This document shows positions 1 to 8,625 of a DNA stretch of 64,000 bases, one piece after another. The position numbers and the translations under genes are program-made. Numbering within the stretch: position 1 is the first letter of the stretch; each line of letters starts with the position of its first letter. The stretch is from Aliishimia sp963721175 (GTDB lineage: Bacteria > Pseudomonadota > Alphaproteobacteria > Rhodobacterales > Rhodobacteraceae), in assembly GCA_963721175.1 (NCBI GenBank), contig CAVRIG010000020.1:248001-312000 (forward strand). Reading direction: 5' to 3'. Under the pieces are notes generated by a model. That model was not told where the DNA came from. It saw only the letters and a list, made by a program, of their open reading frames with translations, and made no database searches.

Positions 1-113
1 GCTCCGACATAGACCATCAGGAAGGCAAGGGGCGCCGGGTAGCGCAAGGCCATTGCTGCCCAGAGGCCGAGCGCCACAAGGATAAAGGGTACGTAGGTCA
101 CTGGCTCCGCCAT
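1..113 (-). CDS. Partial membrane protein, N-terminus only
   Basis: The minus strand opens with ATG at 113 and reads a hydrophobic N-terminus (MAEPVTYVPFILVALGLW, then more hydrophobic residues) that runs off the left edge after about 37 codons. The ATG overlaps the TGA of the preceding minus-strand gene (113-715), so the two are translationally coupled in one operon with the TIR-domain gene. The visible part looks like one transmembrane helix. Function cannot be assigned from this fragment. Confidence 0.6.
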   Translation of the reverse strand, partial: MAEPVTYVPFILVALGLWAAMALRYPAPLAFLMVYVG

Positions 114-715
114 CAGGTTTCGTCCCTGTCGACCAGCAAGCGCAGGACCACGAGAAGTACTGTCAGGACAAGTAGAGCGGCAAAAACAAGTTCCGCTGTT
201 TCGCCGGGCATGCGCATGTCGAACGAATAGAAGTCCAGATTGCGCATCGCCCGCTGAATCGGAGCGATCGCCAGCAGCACGAGCAGCAGAACGGTCAGCA
301 CCTTGGATCCACGCGGCGCGCGCCCGGTCCCGCGAGGCTGTCCGAGGCCATAGGCCGGCAATTTCAGCGCCGGCAGGAAAACGCCGCCCAAAACAAGTAT
401 GGCCAGATATCCCGCCCCCCCGGCCCCCACCAGCGGATACGCGACGTAGCGCATTACGACCTCCGCAGTGACCAGGATCAGAATGGCGAGGGTGAGACCG
501 GCGACCACCCACTGTACCGGTTGCCGCACATCGCGCTCCGACCCCGCCGATCCGACACGGAGCGACATGCCAGCATCCAATTGGCGGGCGGGATAGGCGA
601 TCGTGTCATCGGAGGCGAAGCCCCGGGCGGCGCGGTGGCCGGGTTTCCGACGACTTGCGATGAACCAGACGATCAGCGCGACAAGCAGAAGCTGAACCAG
701 GCTCGGGACGATCAT
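113..715 (-). CDS. Small multi-pass membrane protein of the TIR operon
   Basis: A 200-residue protein. The first helix is at about residues 4-20 (LVQLLLVALIVWFIA). A charged linker follows to about residue 65. Three further hydrophobic stretches lie at about 68-90, 97-115 and 137-152, with a last one near 176-195. I do not recognise a family. Its start overlaps the stop of the TIR-domain gene by 4 bp, and its stop overlaps the start of the next membrane gene, so it belongs to one compact operon. It may be a membrane partner of the TIR protein; that is inference from position only. Confidence 0.65.
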   Translation of the reverse strand: MIVPSLVQLLLVALIVWFIASRRKPGHRAARGFASDDTIAYPARQLDAGMSLRVGSAGSERDVRQPVQWVVAGLTLAILILVTAEVVMRYVAYPLVGAGGAGYLAILVLGGVFLPALKLPAYGLGQPRGTGRAPRGSKVLTVLLLVLLAIAPIQRAMRNLDFYSFDMRMPGETAELVFAALLVLTVLLVVLRLLVDRDET

Positions 716-2109
716 GCGCGGGCCTCGCGTCTCTGCGCATCGTGCTCGATGGCGGCAGGCGCATGGCGTTCGACGGCTGCTGCCAGTCGCAAGTCCAGAT
801 CAGGCGCTGTCCGGTCGATGTATTGCAGGCTCGCGAGGATCATGTGCAGGCCCTCGCCCAGCCTGACGTCCGGGTCGGTCAGTACGAGCAGCGGCTTGCC
901 GAGGACGTCGGCGAATTTCAACTCGCGCTGGCAAATCCTGGAGGCGACATACCTGTCCGTCACCAGGCAGACCACACCTGCGGCCTTCAGAATTCGATCC
1001 TCGAGCTGGCTGTCCCAGTGGCTGCCGCCGACGAGCCCGGTGTCGTACCAGACCCGGATTCCCGCGCGGTCGAGCAGGGCGATGACCTCCTGAGTCGCCT
1101 CCTCGTCCGCGTGCGCGTAGCTGAGAAAGAGGTAGGGGGCGGAGCCGGTGCTGTCCGCGGCGGCGTCGGTCGCCAGCAGCACCTCGAGCGGGCTGGCACC
1201 TGCGTCCGTCCCGTAGGCGGCACCGCTTGCATGTCCCCTCACACCGACGCCGGTCAGACGCTTTCGGTAGCTGTCGGTCTCGTGAAAGCCCGCGGCGTCC
1301 GGTGGCAAGTCCTCCAGAACGAGCCAAGGATGGGCGAGCAGGCCAAGCGACTCGGCCTCGTCCGCATCGAGTTCGACCAGCGCGGGCTCCATCCCGATCC
1401 GGTCGTATCCGAACGCGTCGGGCTGCCGCGCCAGGCTGCGTTCGATCGCGGCAAGCGCCTCCGCATCGCCTACGACCCCTTCGACCATGTGGTGCGTCGC
1501 GCGGCGCAGAATCTCCACCCGTTCCCGCTGATCCACGAGCAATTCTTCGGGCGCGCGCACCGCCTCCAGCCGCACGATCCGGTGCAGCGATGTGCGCACG
1601 ACCTCGGGCTCGGGCAGCATGGGAGCGAAGGCGAACTCGAACCGGGCGGTCCGACCGTCCACGGCCAGGTCCTGAACCACCGGCCCAAGCGCATCGGCGA
1701 GCGTGAACGGGGGGCGGATCTCGACCCCGCCTGTCGCGGCGATCAAATCCACGTCCGGTGCGAAACGTGGTCTGTCCGGGCCGAGGAAGCCGCCGACGAA
1801 ACTGTCGGTGTCGCCGGGCGTCGCCACCTCCGCACCGTCGACGCCGTCGAGCCGCATGAGCGCGGCGAGTGCGCCGCGCAGCCGGCCCGCGTCTTCGGCG
1901 GCGGCGATGAACGAATGCGTGGTCGTGATCCGCCCGTCCGCATCGAGGTCGAGCGCGAGGAATGCCGACAGAAGAGGTATCTCCGCAATCGCGGCAATGC
2001 TTGCCCGGTACCGCCGCACGAAGCTATCCGGCCCGGGCGCAGGCCAGCGGATGAGCGCTACGCCTTGTGTCAGAGTGTCCCGCTCGCGCCTGATGGTCGC
2101 CAGGTACAT
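712..2109 (-). CDS. TIR-domain protein with unassigned N-terminal region
   Basis: A 465-residue protein. The C-terminal part, about residues 322-440, reads as a TIR domain: FLSYAHADEE at the first strand, then IRVWYDTGLVGGSHW, an I-L-x-A-x-G-V-V-C-L-V-T strand and SRICQREL. The Glu of the last motif sits where bacterial TIR NADases keep their catalytic residue. The N-terminal ~320 residues have no signal peptide or clear family. TIR domains act either as NAD-cleaving effectors or as adaptors in defence and signalling. Which applies here is not decided by sequence. The gene lies between membrane-protein genes: 26 bp after the upstream one, overlapping the downstream one by 4 bp. Confidence 0.8.
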   Translation of the reverse strand: MYLATIRRERDTLTQGVALIRWPAPGPDSFVRRYRASIAAIAEIPLLSAFLALDLDADGRITTTHSFIAAAEDAGRLRGALAALMRLDGVDGAEVATPGDTDSFVGGFLGPDRPRFAPDVDLIAATGGVEIRPPFTLADALGPVVQDLAVDGRTARFEFAFAPMLPEPEVVRTSLHRIVRLEAVRAPEELLVDQRERVEILRRATHHMVEGVVGDAEALAAIERSLARQPDAFGYDRIGMEPALVELDADEAESLGLLAHPWLVLEDLPPDAAGFHETDSYRKRLTGVGVRGHASGAAYGTDAGASPLEVLLATDAAADSTGSAPYLFLSYAHADEEATQEVIALLDRAGIRVWYDTGLVGGSHWDSQLEDRILKAAGVVCLVTDRYVASRICQRELKFADVLGKPLLVLTDPDVRLGEGLHMILASLQYIDRTAPDLDLRLAAAVERHAPAAIEHDAQRREARA

Positions 2110-2135
2110 GGCTCAGAACTCCGCGACAGCAGCGG

Positions 2136-3503
2136 TCAGGAGATCTTCCACGCGCGCCTCCGCCCGCCGCCGCTTGCGCCCGACTCCGCCTTCTTGCGGC
2201 GGTCGTGGCGGTCCTTGTCCAACGCCTCGTCCCGGCTGCCCCGGATGATCTGGAAATCGATCTCCTGATCGATGTCGTTTTCCTTCATCAGAAGCTTGAC
2301 TTCATCGGTGACGACGCGGTGCATGACCTCGCCCAGCGCGTTCAGGTCGATCAGGTCGTACTGGCTGGGAATGTAGAGCTGTTCCTGCAGCGACCGGAAC
2401 TCCATCACCTGCCGGTTCGTCGAGCGGGACGATACCGCGGACGTCTCACCCCATTTCGCCCAGTTCATGTAGCTGTCCCAGCCGACGAAGACGTCGGGAC
2501 CGAAACGGTAGATATGGACATGCCCGACCCCCTGGCCTTTCGAAACCACGAGGCGCTGGCGCATTTCATGCCCGTTGGGGCTGCGGAAGGTGTAGGTCTC
2601 CTCCTCGACGCTCAGCGCGGTGCCGCCGACGGCCTTGAGCTTGTCGGCGATCCGTCTCCGAACGTCGTCCAGCTTTTCGCCCAGATCCGGGATGACGGCG
2701 TACCAGCCATCCACCAGCGACAGGCTCCGCGGCGGGATGTTCGGCCGGTCGATGACCGCGACGACCTTCTGCCGCCGCGCCATGATGATGAGCCCTGCGA
2801 CGAGCAGAGCGAAGCCCACCAGAAGCCAGATACCGCCAGCCCCGGACTGGAGGTAGATCGGCTGGGACAGATCGATGATCGCGCCGAACATGGCGATGGC
2901 ACCGACCACGAGAAGGGCGGCGTAAATCGTGATCTGGACACCGTTGCGGAAATGACGTTGCACCCGGTTCGAATGCGGCCCGCGCACGAACGGGATCATC
3001 GCCGTCATCATCGACACAAGCGCGTCGAGCACCGGCCTGTGGTTCGAGGGTCTGGAACCTCCGGCCACCGCGAAGGCGACCCATTCGCGCACCATCCGCT
3101 CGTCGAACCTGGGCCGGTTCGTGACCGACAGCTTGCGGCGCCCGTTGAACGCCTCGGCCGAGACGGTCAGCGGATGTTCGTTGAAGGGCTTGATATCGAT
3201 CACGAATTGCAGCGCGCAGCGGATCCGGGCATCGCTCACGTCCGCGGCGACACCCTCCCTTGCCGGCAGCCACGCCTCCAGCCGGACCCACACCGGATAG
3301 GTGCCATTCTGCGAACGCAGGAGGTTTGCCTTCAGGTGGAGCCGGGCGAGTTCTTCCTCGATGAGGCGGGCAAACTGTTCGCGGCGTTCGACGGCATCTG
3401 CCCAGGTGGTCCGGGAGGAAACGCGATGCTCCGGACGGGCATCTACGAATGAGGTGTCGTCGGCCGCAATCCCCGGCGAATTCGGGGCGGTTTTGTCAAG
3501 CAT
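2136..3503 (-). CDS. Membrane protein with paired central helices, first gene of the TIR operon
   Basis: A 455-residue protein with a soluble, charged N-terminal part to about residue 190. Two closely spaced transmembrane helices follow at about 197-218 and 228-248 (the second reads GIWLLVGFALLVAGLII), and then a long soluble C-terminal part rich in charged residues ends in a Lys/Arg tail. No family is recognised. ATG at 3503 is the only good start, although the upstream ribosome-binding site is weak. It is followed 26 bp later by the TIR gene on the same strand, so it probably leads the operon. It may anchor or sense for the TIR protein (inference). Confidence 0.7.
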   Translation of the reverse strand: MLDKTAPNSPGIAADDTSFVDARPEHRVSSRTTWADAVERREQFARLIEEELARLHLKANLLRSQNGTYPVWVRLEAWLPAREGVAADVSDARIRCALQFVIDIKPFNEHPLTVSAEAFNGRRKLSVTNRPRFDERMVREWVAFAVAGGSRPSNHRPVLDALVSMMTAMIPFVRGPHSNRVQRHFRNGVQITIYAALLVVGAIAMFGAIIDLSQPIYLQSGAGGIWLLVGFALLVAGLIIMARRQKVVAVIDRPNIPPRSLSLVDGWYAVIPDLGEKLDDVRRRIADKLKAVGGTALSVEEETYTFRSPNGHEMRQRLVVSKGQGVGHVHIYRFGPDVFVGWDSYMNWAKWGETSAVSSRSTNRQVMEFRSLQEQLYIPSQYDLIDLNALGEVMHRVVTDEVKLLMKENDIDQEIDFQIIRGSRDEALDKDRHDRRKKAESGASGGGRRRAWKIS

Positions 3504-3846
3504 CTGGAATAACCTTGGTTAATATTGAGTTAATGCTACCAAAAGTAGCGGAATTATCAATCTTTTATTCTTTCGGCGAAAGCGTTCGCCAGGCTGGAAG
3601 ATGCGAGCGCCAGAGGGGCTCAAAGTAACCACCGAGTTTGCTGCCTGACCGCAATAGCATCGCGGGACCGGTTTTCCTGCGGCCCGATGCTCGCCGCCTT
3701 GCAGTTCGGGGGTGCGGAGTGTGAGGAGTTCACAGCTGTGAAAAGGTTGCGCATTCGGGTAACATTGCCGGCGCAGGGTGGAGGACGTAGCGTGTCGCTG
3801 CGCCGACGACGATACGACAGTTCATCATGATTGCGCAGGGTCGGAC
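3504..3846. promoter_or_regulatory. Divergent intergenic region between the TIR operon and the protease pair
   Basis: About 340 bp separate two divergent transcription units. The part next to the minus-strand gene (about 3505-3570) is AT-rich compared with the surroundings and is the likely promoter zone for the TIR operon. No convincing open reading frame, operator or terminator was seen. Exact -35 and -10 boxes cannot be assigned by eye. Confidence 0.35.
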
Positions 3847-5151
3847 ATGGGTGAAGATCATCAGAAGCTGACAGCGGCAGAGGCGAAGGGCCTTCGGACC
3901 GCCAAGGAGCTCGAAGCGCACCTGGCGTGGCTCGACACCTTCACGCCGGCGGCGCTGGGTGTGCTGGCGACGGCATCGGGCATCTACACCTATCTCGGGG
4001 TGTCGTCGCTGCTGGAGGATAATGGCGCCATCACCTTCTTCGCGGCGGTGGCCTATTCCGTGGCCGTCTCCGTCGGGATCTTCGTCTTCTGGAGCTACAT
4101 GCTGCGGCTGCTGCCGTCGATGCGCAGTGCTGCGGGCTTCATCGGCCTGACGCTCTCCACGATCTTCGGCTCGCTGGCGATCATCGCGATGTCGAGCTGG
4201 CTCAACGCCGCTGCCCTGGCCGGATCCGCGGCGGTGGAGCAGCATCTCGACCGCACGGTGCGGGACTATCAGGGCGCTTTGGAGCAGGCCCATGACATCG
4301 CGCTGTCGGGGCAGACCCTGGGGCGCGAGGTGCAGCGGGCGCGCGAGAGTTTCGAGGCGCTGGCAAACCAGGAACGCTCGGGCCAGCTTTCGGGAACCGC
4401 GGGGGAGGGGGCCGTCTTCCGGGTACTGACGCAGAAGACCGACGAGCTGCAAAACCTCGAAGAACAGATCGCCGAGCAGCGGCCGTTGATCGAGGCGGCC
4501 TATGAGGAGGGAAACGCGATCCTGGGGCGGATGCGGGCACTTACGGTGGCGCCGGGGCCGGTGGACCAGCGGTCGGTCACGTTTTCGGAGGAAAGCGTCC
4601 GACTGGCCGGGGTGATCTCCAACCTCAACCAGTATTCCGTGGCCTCGCTGGTGGCGCGGGCGGCGGGTGACCTGCCGGCCTCCGTCGTGCTGCCGGAACT
4701 CGACGGGCGGAGTTCCGACATCCGGGACGCGCAATCCTCGACCATCGCGTCGGTGCTGACCGCGCTCGACCAGCGCAGCCAGACCTTGCGACGCGCGGCC
4801 GACGAGGTGCTGGCGATGGAGCCGCCGCAGGAGACCGCCTACAACCCGATCTCCAAGGCCGATGCGGTGATCCGGTACGCGGGCAATTTCGTTCCGTCCT
4901 GGGCCGGCGCGATCGCCATCGACCTGCTGCCGGCGATCCTGGTCTTCGTGCTGGCGATCACGCAGGCGGCGATCCGCAGCGGGCGCGACGGACTCAGCAT
5001 CGAGGAGACGCTGACGCTGGCGGATCTGAAGGCGGCGATGAACGCGATGCGGGATGTCGAAAGCTCCATGGGGGCCGCCGATGCGGAGATCCGCCGGCGC
5101 GGCGACGCCAAGGAGAGCAGGGCGTCCAAGCTGATGGATGCCGCCGAATGA
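3847..5151 (+). CDS. Membrane protein with coiled-coil-like periplasmic or cytosolic middle
   Basis: A 434-residue protein starting at ATG 3847 (MGEDHQKLTA). An in-frame upstream ATG at 3778 gives an unlikely Cys-rich leader, so I prefer the internal start. Three N-terminal helices lie at about residues 32-52, 61-84 and 90-112. A long Glu/Gln/Arg-rich region (about 115-330), probably helical, follows. A further helix (WAGAIAIDLLPAILVFVLAI) sits near residue 350, and the tail is charged. No family is recognised. The TGA overlaps the ATG of the ClpP-like gene by 4 bp, so the two products are very likely made together. Confidence 0.7.
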   Translation: MGEDHQKLTAAEAKGLRTAKELEAHLAWLDTFTPAALGVLATASGIYTYLGVSSLLEDNGAITFFAAVAYSVAVSVGIFVFWSYMLRLLPSMRSAAGFIGLTLSTIFGSLAIIAMSSWLNAAALAGSAAVEQHLDRTVRDYQGALEQAHDIALSGQTLGREVQRARESFEALANQERSGQLSGTAGEGAVFRVLTQKTDELQNLEEQIAEQRPLIEAAYEEGNAILGRMRALTVAPGPVDQRSVTFSEESVRLAGVISNLNQYSVASLVARAAGDLPASVVLPELDGRSSDIRDAQSSTIASVLTALDQRSQTLRRAADEVLAMEPPQETAYNPISKADAVIRYAGNFVPSWAGAIAIDLLPAILVFVLAITQAAIRSGRDGLSIEETLTLADLKAAMNAMRDVESSMGAADAEIRRRGDAKESRASKLMDAAE

Positions 5152-5945
5152 CCGAAGCGGCCCCGCGACCCGGCCTGCGCGGCATGACCATGCGCCGTGG
5201 GTTGCGGATGGTCCTCGGTGTGCAGGCGCTGATCGCGCTTCTGTTGGTTTTGAGCGATGTGGACACGCGCTGGCTGCCGGGTTGGCCGGCGGACGAGACG
5301 CTGCCGCGAGGGCCTGTTCATCCGGGCGACCAGGTGCGCCACTACGAGCCGTCTCAGACCCGCCCGAGCTATACCGATCCTGCGGCCATGCCGGGCTTCG
5401 AGTTGCCTGACGACCTGCCGGAACGGCTGGATTTCTCCGTCCGCGAAGCGGGCGATTCCGGGGAGGTGCTGCTGCTCTACGGGGGGATCGAACCGGGCGA
5501 TGCGCAGCGGTTCGATGCCTACCTGTCGAGCCTCGACGGCCTTTCGATGCCGGTCGCGCTCAACAGCCCCGGCGGGGTCGTGGACGAGGCGCTGGCGATC
5601 GGCCGGATGCTGCGGGAGCGGGAGGCGCGGACCGTGGTCTTGCCCGGGATGGTCTGCCTGTCCGCCTGTCCCTATATCCTGGCGTCCGGGAGCGAGCGGC
5701 GGGTGTCGCGACAGGGCGCGGTGGGCTTGCATCAACATTACTACGAGGCGCCCCGGCTGCTTCCGGTGTTCTGGGCCGTGGAAGACATCCAGCGGGGTCA
5801 GGGCCGCACGATGGAGTACCTGATCGAGATGGGGATCGATCCGGGCGTGATGGTCCACGCACTGAAAACGCCACCTGCGGAGATCTATGTCCTGGTCGAG
5901 AACCAGCTTCTCGAGAGCGGTTTCGCCACGGAAGTAATTGACTAG
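5148..5945 (+). CDS. Membrane-anchored ClpP/SppA-like serine protease (COG3904-type)
   Basis: A 265-residue protein. One N-terminal helix at about residues 19-37 (a signal anchor) precedes a ClpP/crotonase-fold domain. The domain reads LLLYGGIEPGDAQRF, then LNSPGGVVDEALAIG, then VCLSACPYILASGSERRVS, and VGLHQHYY. The Ser of the S-A-C-P element and the His of L-H-Q-H match the Ser-His pair of this superfamily. The active domain would face the periplasm if the helix is an uncleaved anchor. It is coupled to the upstream membrane protein by a 4-bp overlap, which may be its partner or substrate (inference). Confidence 0.75.
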   Translation: MTEAAPRPGLRGMTMRRGLRMVLGVQALIALLLVLSDVDTRWLPGWPADETLPRGPVHPGDQVRHYEPSQTRPSYTDPAAMPGFELPDDLPERLDFSVREAGDSGEVLLLYGGIEPGDAQRFDAYLSSLDGLSMPVALNSPGGVVDEALAIGRMLREREARTVVLPGMVCLSACPYILASGSERRVSRQGAVGLHQHYYEAPRLLPVFWAVEDIQRGQGRTMEYLIEMGIDPGVMVHALKTPPAEIYVLVENQLLESGFATEVID

Positions 5946-6086
5946 AAATGATACAAAATAGAGCCCCATAAAGGCGGGCCAGGTTGCGAGGTGTGATTGC
6001 GAGGGTTCGTGCCGGGACAGATAGGCAGGGCAGTCGCGCCCCATTTGGAGATCATGTGCGACGCCAACGAAGCGACACGCAGCCTG

Positions 6087-6581
6087 TCAGAACCGCCCCG
6101 CGGTTTCGGGCCGCCTCTCTCGCCCACCTGCGCGGAGCAACAGCCATCCCCCGATCAGCATCAGGGCACCCCAGAGCAGGAAGCCGATGTCCCAGTAGAC
6201 CCATTGCGCGCGCGGCACCGTCTCGTTGACGTGGTGCAGGCCGAGAAGGTGGTGGTCGATGATCCCCTTGACCACGTTGAAGAGACCGAAGCCGATCAGC
6301 AGGCTCCCGGCGAGCAATCGGCTTGACCAACGCAGATGCCGTCGGCGGGCCGAGCGCCAGAGGAGAACCAGCCCCGCGATGATGAAGATGTACGTCGCGG
6401 CGTGGAAAAGCCCGTCGAAGAGCGTGTTCCAGCGCAGGCCCTCAACCGTATCGGCCGGGAAGCCCGCGCTGCTGGCCATGTGATGCCACTGCAGTATCTG
6501 GTGCAGGACGATCCCGTCGAAGAACCCGCCGAGCCCCAGGCCGAAGAAGACGCCCGCGGTCGTCGGGAACTCAGACGTCAT
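6087..6581 (-). CDS. DUF2243 family membrane protein
   Basis: A 164-residue protein starting at ATG 6581 (MTSEFPTTAG). The longer frame upstream is a charged, low-quality extension and overlaps the preceding gene. Four transmembrane segments are visible. The family-typical FFDGIVLHQILQWHHM sits after the first, and HHLLGLHHVNE near the C-terminal half. The many conserved His residues are characteristic of DUF2243, whose function is unknown. It lies 25 bp downstream of the truncated SPW-repeat gene on the same strand, so the two probably formed an operon. Confidence 0.85.
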   Translation of the reverse strand: MTSEFPTTAGVFFGLGLGGFFDGIVLHQILQWHHMASSAGFPADTVEGLRWNTLFDGLFHAATYIFIIAGLVLLWRSARRRHLRWSSRLLAGSLLIGFGLFNVVKGIIDHHLLGLHHVNETVPRAQWVYWDIGFLLWGALMLIGGWLLLRAGGRERRPETAGRF

Positions 6582-6606
6582 TCCATCGCGGCGTCGCACC
6601 TCCCGG

Positions 6607-6927
6607 TCATGACCGTTCAAGTCCGGCTCCGTGGCGGTTGGTGAGGGCGACGACCCCAATCTCGGCAAGACCCACCAGAACGTGCGGCCACCAGATGACA
6701 TCGGCAAAACCGAAGAGCCAGGGGGAGACGAGCAGAAGGAGCCCGCCCGCCGCATCGAGCGAAAGATGCGTACTGAACGGAATGATCTTGACCGCCGCCA
6801 ACTCGTATTGCGTCAGCAGGCTGTAGAGGATGATGCCGGCCCCGAGCAGGATCGGCACCCATTGCGCCGGACGCCCGGTCGCGAAGCCCAGAATGAAGGG
6901 CGCGAGCATCAGGAGGAGCAACCAATA
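6607..6927 (-). pseudogene. SPW-repeat membrane protein, 5'-truncated
   Basis: The reading frame YWLLLLMLAPFILGF, then LLLLVSPWLFGFADVIWWPH, identifies an SPW-repeat protein with four short helices. Homologues begin with about 15 more residues ending in a conserved L-D-Y. Here the match stops at the Tyr codon (6925-6927), and only two codons further upstream reach an in-frame stop. No ATG with a ribosome-binding site remains; only an internal ATG or a TTG at 6921 could start it. The gene therefore appears cut by the accessory DNA that begins at about 6928. Confidence 0.65.
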
Positions 6928-7266
6928 TGCTTGCGTTCACGTCTAATCTTGTTTTTGAGAGTGCGATAGACGCAAATATCCTTGTGACGCCCCGCTGCGG
7001 CGAGCCAACCAGCCGGAGGCCATAGCCCGCGGCCGTGGGGCCAGTGTCGTCCGCGAAGGCGGTCCATAGCCATGGCCTCGGTTCGCTTCTAGTCTCACAA
7101 CAGATGATCCAAGCAGGAGGCACCGGCCAATGACGCACCGCAGTCTGGGAAAAACAGCGAAAGACCTGTTGGTTGCGCTTCTCAACGCAACGCTTATCCT
7201 TATTATGTTATGATTGATCGATTATGTAAACTTGCCGCCGGCGCCACAGCGCGATAGCGGTTTCCG
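6928..7266. other. Non-coding accessory DNA left of the IS6-type relic
   Basis: About 340 bp with no gene I can support. It begins exactly where the SPW-repeat gene loses its homology. It ends at the ATG of the IS6-type transposase relic, with an AT-rich stretch near 7190-7225. No inverted repeat typical of an IS6 end was found by eye, so the left end of that element may be lost. Confidence 0.35.
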
Positions 7267-8016
7267 ATGATCAATCTGTCCGACCTCGCCTGCATCAAGG
7301 GCTTCCGATTTCCGCGCTCGGTGATCGGATACGCCGTCTGGGCCTATCACCGCTTTGCGCTCAGTCTCCGCGATGTCGAGGACCTGCTGGCCTCCCGTGG
7401 GATCACCGTTTCATACGAGACAGTTCGCGACTGGGTGGCGCGTTTCGGCGCGCAGTTTGCTGCAAGGATCCGGCGGGATCGGCCGAAGCCAGCGGACAAG
7501 TGGCACCTCGACTAGGTCGTGGTCCCGATCAAGGGCGTCAATCAGTGGCTCTGGCGTGCGATCGATGCGAACGGCGACGTGCTGGACGTCCGCGTCCAGT
7601 CCCGGCGGAACAAGAGTGCCGCGAAGCGCTTCATTCGCAAGCTGTTTCGGCGCTGGGGAGAGCCGCGGGTCCTGATCACGGACAAGCTTCGCTCCTACGC
7701 TGCCGCGAACAAGGAGATCGCGCCTGGGATCGAGCACCGCCAGCACAAGGGGATCAACAATCGGGCGGAAGCCTCGCATCGACACACCCGACGACGAGAG
7801 AAGATCCCTCTCATCGTTTTCAAGCAACCGACTGCCGGGCAATGCATGGGTCGGTTCAAATCACCCGGCCAGGCGCAGCTGTTCCTGTCGGTTCACGATC
7901 AGACCACCGTCATCTTTCGCCCCAAACGCCATCTTCGTTGCGCCATTTCATATCGTCACGCCCGCGCGGATGCCTTCGATCTTTGGAGCGAGTATTCTGC
8001 CGGGCTGACCGCCTGA
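7267..8016 (+). pseudogene. IS6/IS26-family transposase with amber codon and 39-bp insert
   Basis: The frame opens MINLSDLACIKGFRFPRSVI, then YETVRDWVARFG and KWHLD, and continues in the same frame after a TAG at 7513-7515. The conserved next residue there is Glu (D-E-V), so this looks like a GAG to TAG change. Downstream are the second Asp (VLITDKLRSY) and the catalytic Glu region (NNRAEASHRHTRRRE). Thirteen foreign codons (7807-7845) separate EKI from MGRFKSPGQ. The C-terminus (ISYRHARADAFDLW) is intact. The whole is full length for the family, about 235 residues plus the insert. It cannot make a complete protein without amber readthrough. Confidence 0.85.
7807..7845 (+). repeat. 39-bp palindromic insert, copy 3 (in IS6-type transposase)
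   Basis: The insert starts CCTCTC and ends CTGCCGGGCAATG plus one C. The centre is an imperfect hairpin (CGTTTTC-AA-GCAACCG). It lies between the codons for Ile and Met of the conserved EKI-MGRF junction, a few residues after the catalytic Glu. Its 39 bp keep the frame and add 13 residues. The 5' and 3' ends are identical to the two inserts in the IS5-family transposase, in the same orientation relative to the gene. Confidence 0.8.
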
Positions 8017-8175
8017 ATAATGGAGGTCACACGAAGACTCGGCCGGCCATCATTAACCTGACAAAGCCGTTCCATCACCTCTTGCGAGCAGCCAACTTGA
8101 CCGAGTTCCACGGGAGCGACGAGGCGCGCAAAGCTATCGACGCCGCACTCATCATCACTCCGAAAGTAGCCGTTC

Positions 8176-8446
8176 GTGCGCAGAGTCAGCAGGAAGGCAG
8201 CATTGCGGCTGAGGCGGTCGAGCTTGGCGATCACCAGCGTCGCCCCGGTCGCCTTGGCGAGATTCGGTGCCTTAGCCAATTCCGGCCGATCGATCTGGCG
8301 GCCGCTCTCAACCTCGGTGAAATGGGCAAGGGCCTGCGCGTCGCGGGCGTCGGCAAATCTTCGATGGCTTTCCGCCGGGCTCCCGTTCCCAACCCCGACC
8401 TGCCCTGCCTTGCGGTGTAGAGCCGCTCATAGGTGACGAGCTTAAG
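8176..8446 (-). pseudogene. Serine recombinase (resolvase) N-terminal relic
   Basis: On the minus strand, LVTYERLYTARQGRSGLG and RRKAIEDL match the start of a resolvase/invertase domain, with the canonical catalytic-region R-V-S replaced by R-L-Y. A frame change near 8357 is then needed to continue with ALAHFTEVESGR and ATLVIAKLDRLSRNAAFLL. Homology ends near 8180 and no DNA-binding C-terminus follows. The lost catalytic Ser, the frameshift and the truncation make it a relic. It may have come in with the IS6-type element or with a plasmid. Confidence 0.75.
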
Positions 8447-8625
8447 GAAGGGGCGGCTTCTCTGACCATGTACAAACCTGCCGGACGTTGGTTGCGCAGG
8501 TCAGAACACGGGCTTGGTATGCCGGAGAACGTAGCAAATTCTCGATGAGACTTGACCGACAACGGACACAGGGTTCAACTCAAGGTAGCCATTCCGAGCA
8601 ACAACGGCGTTGTTTTATTTCAACT

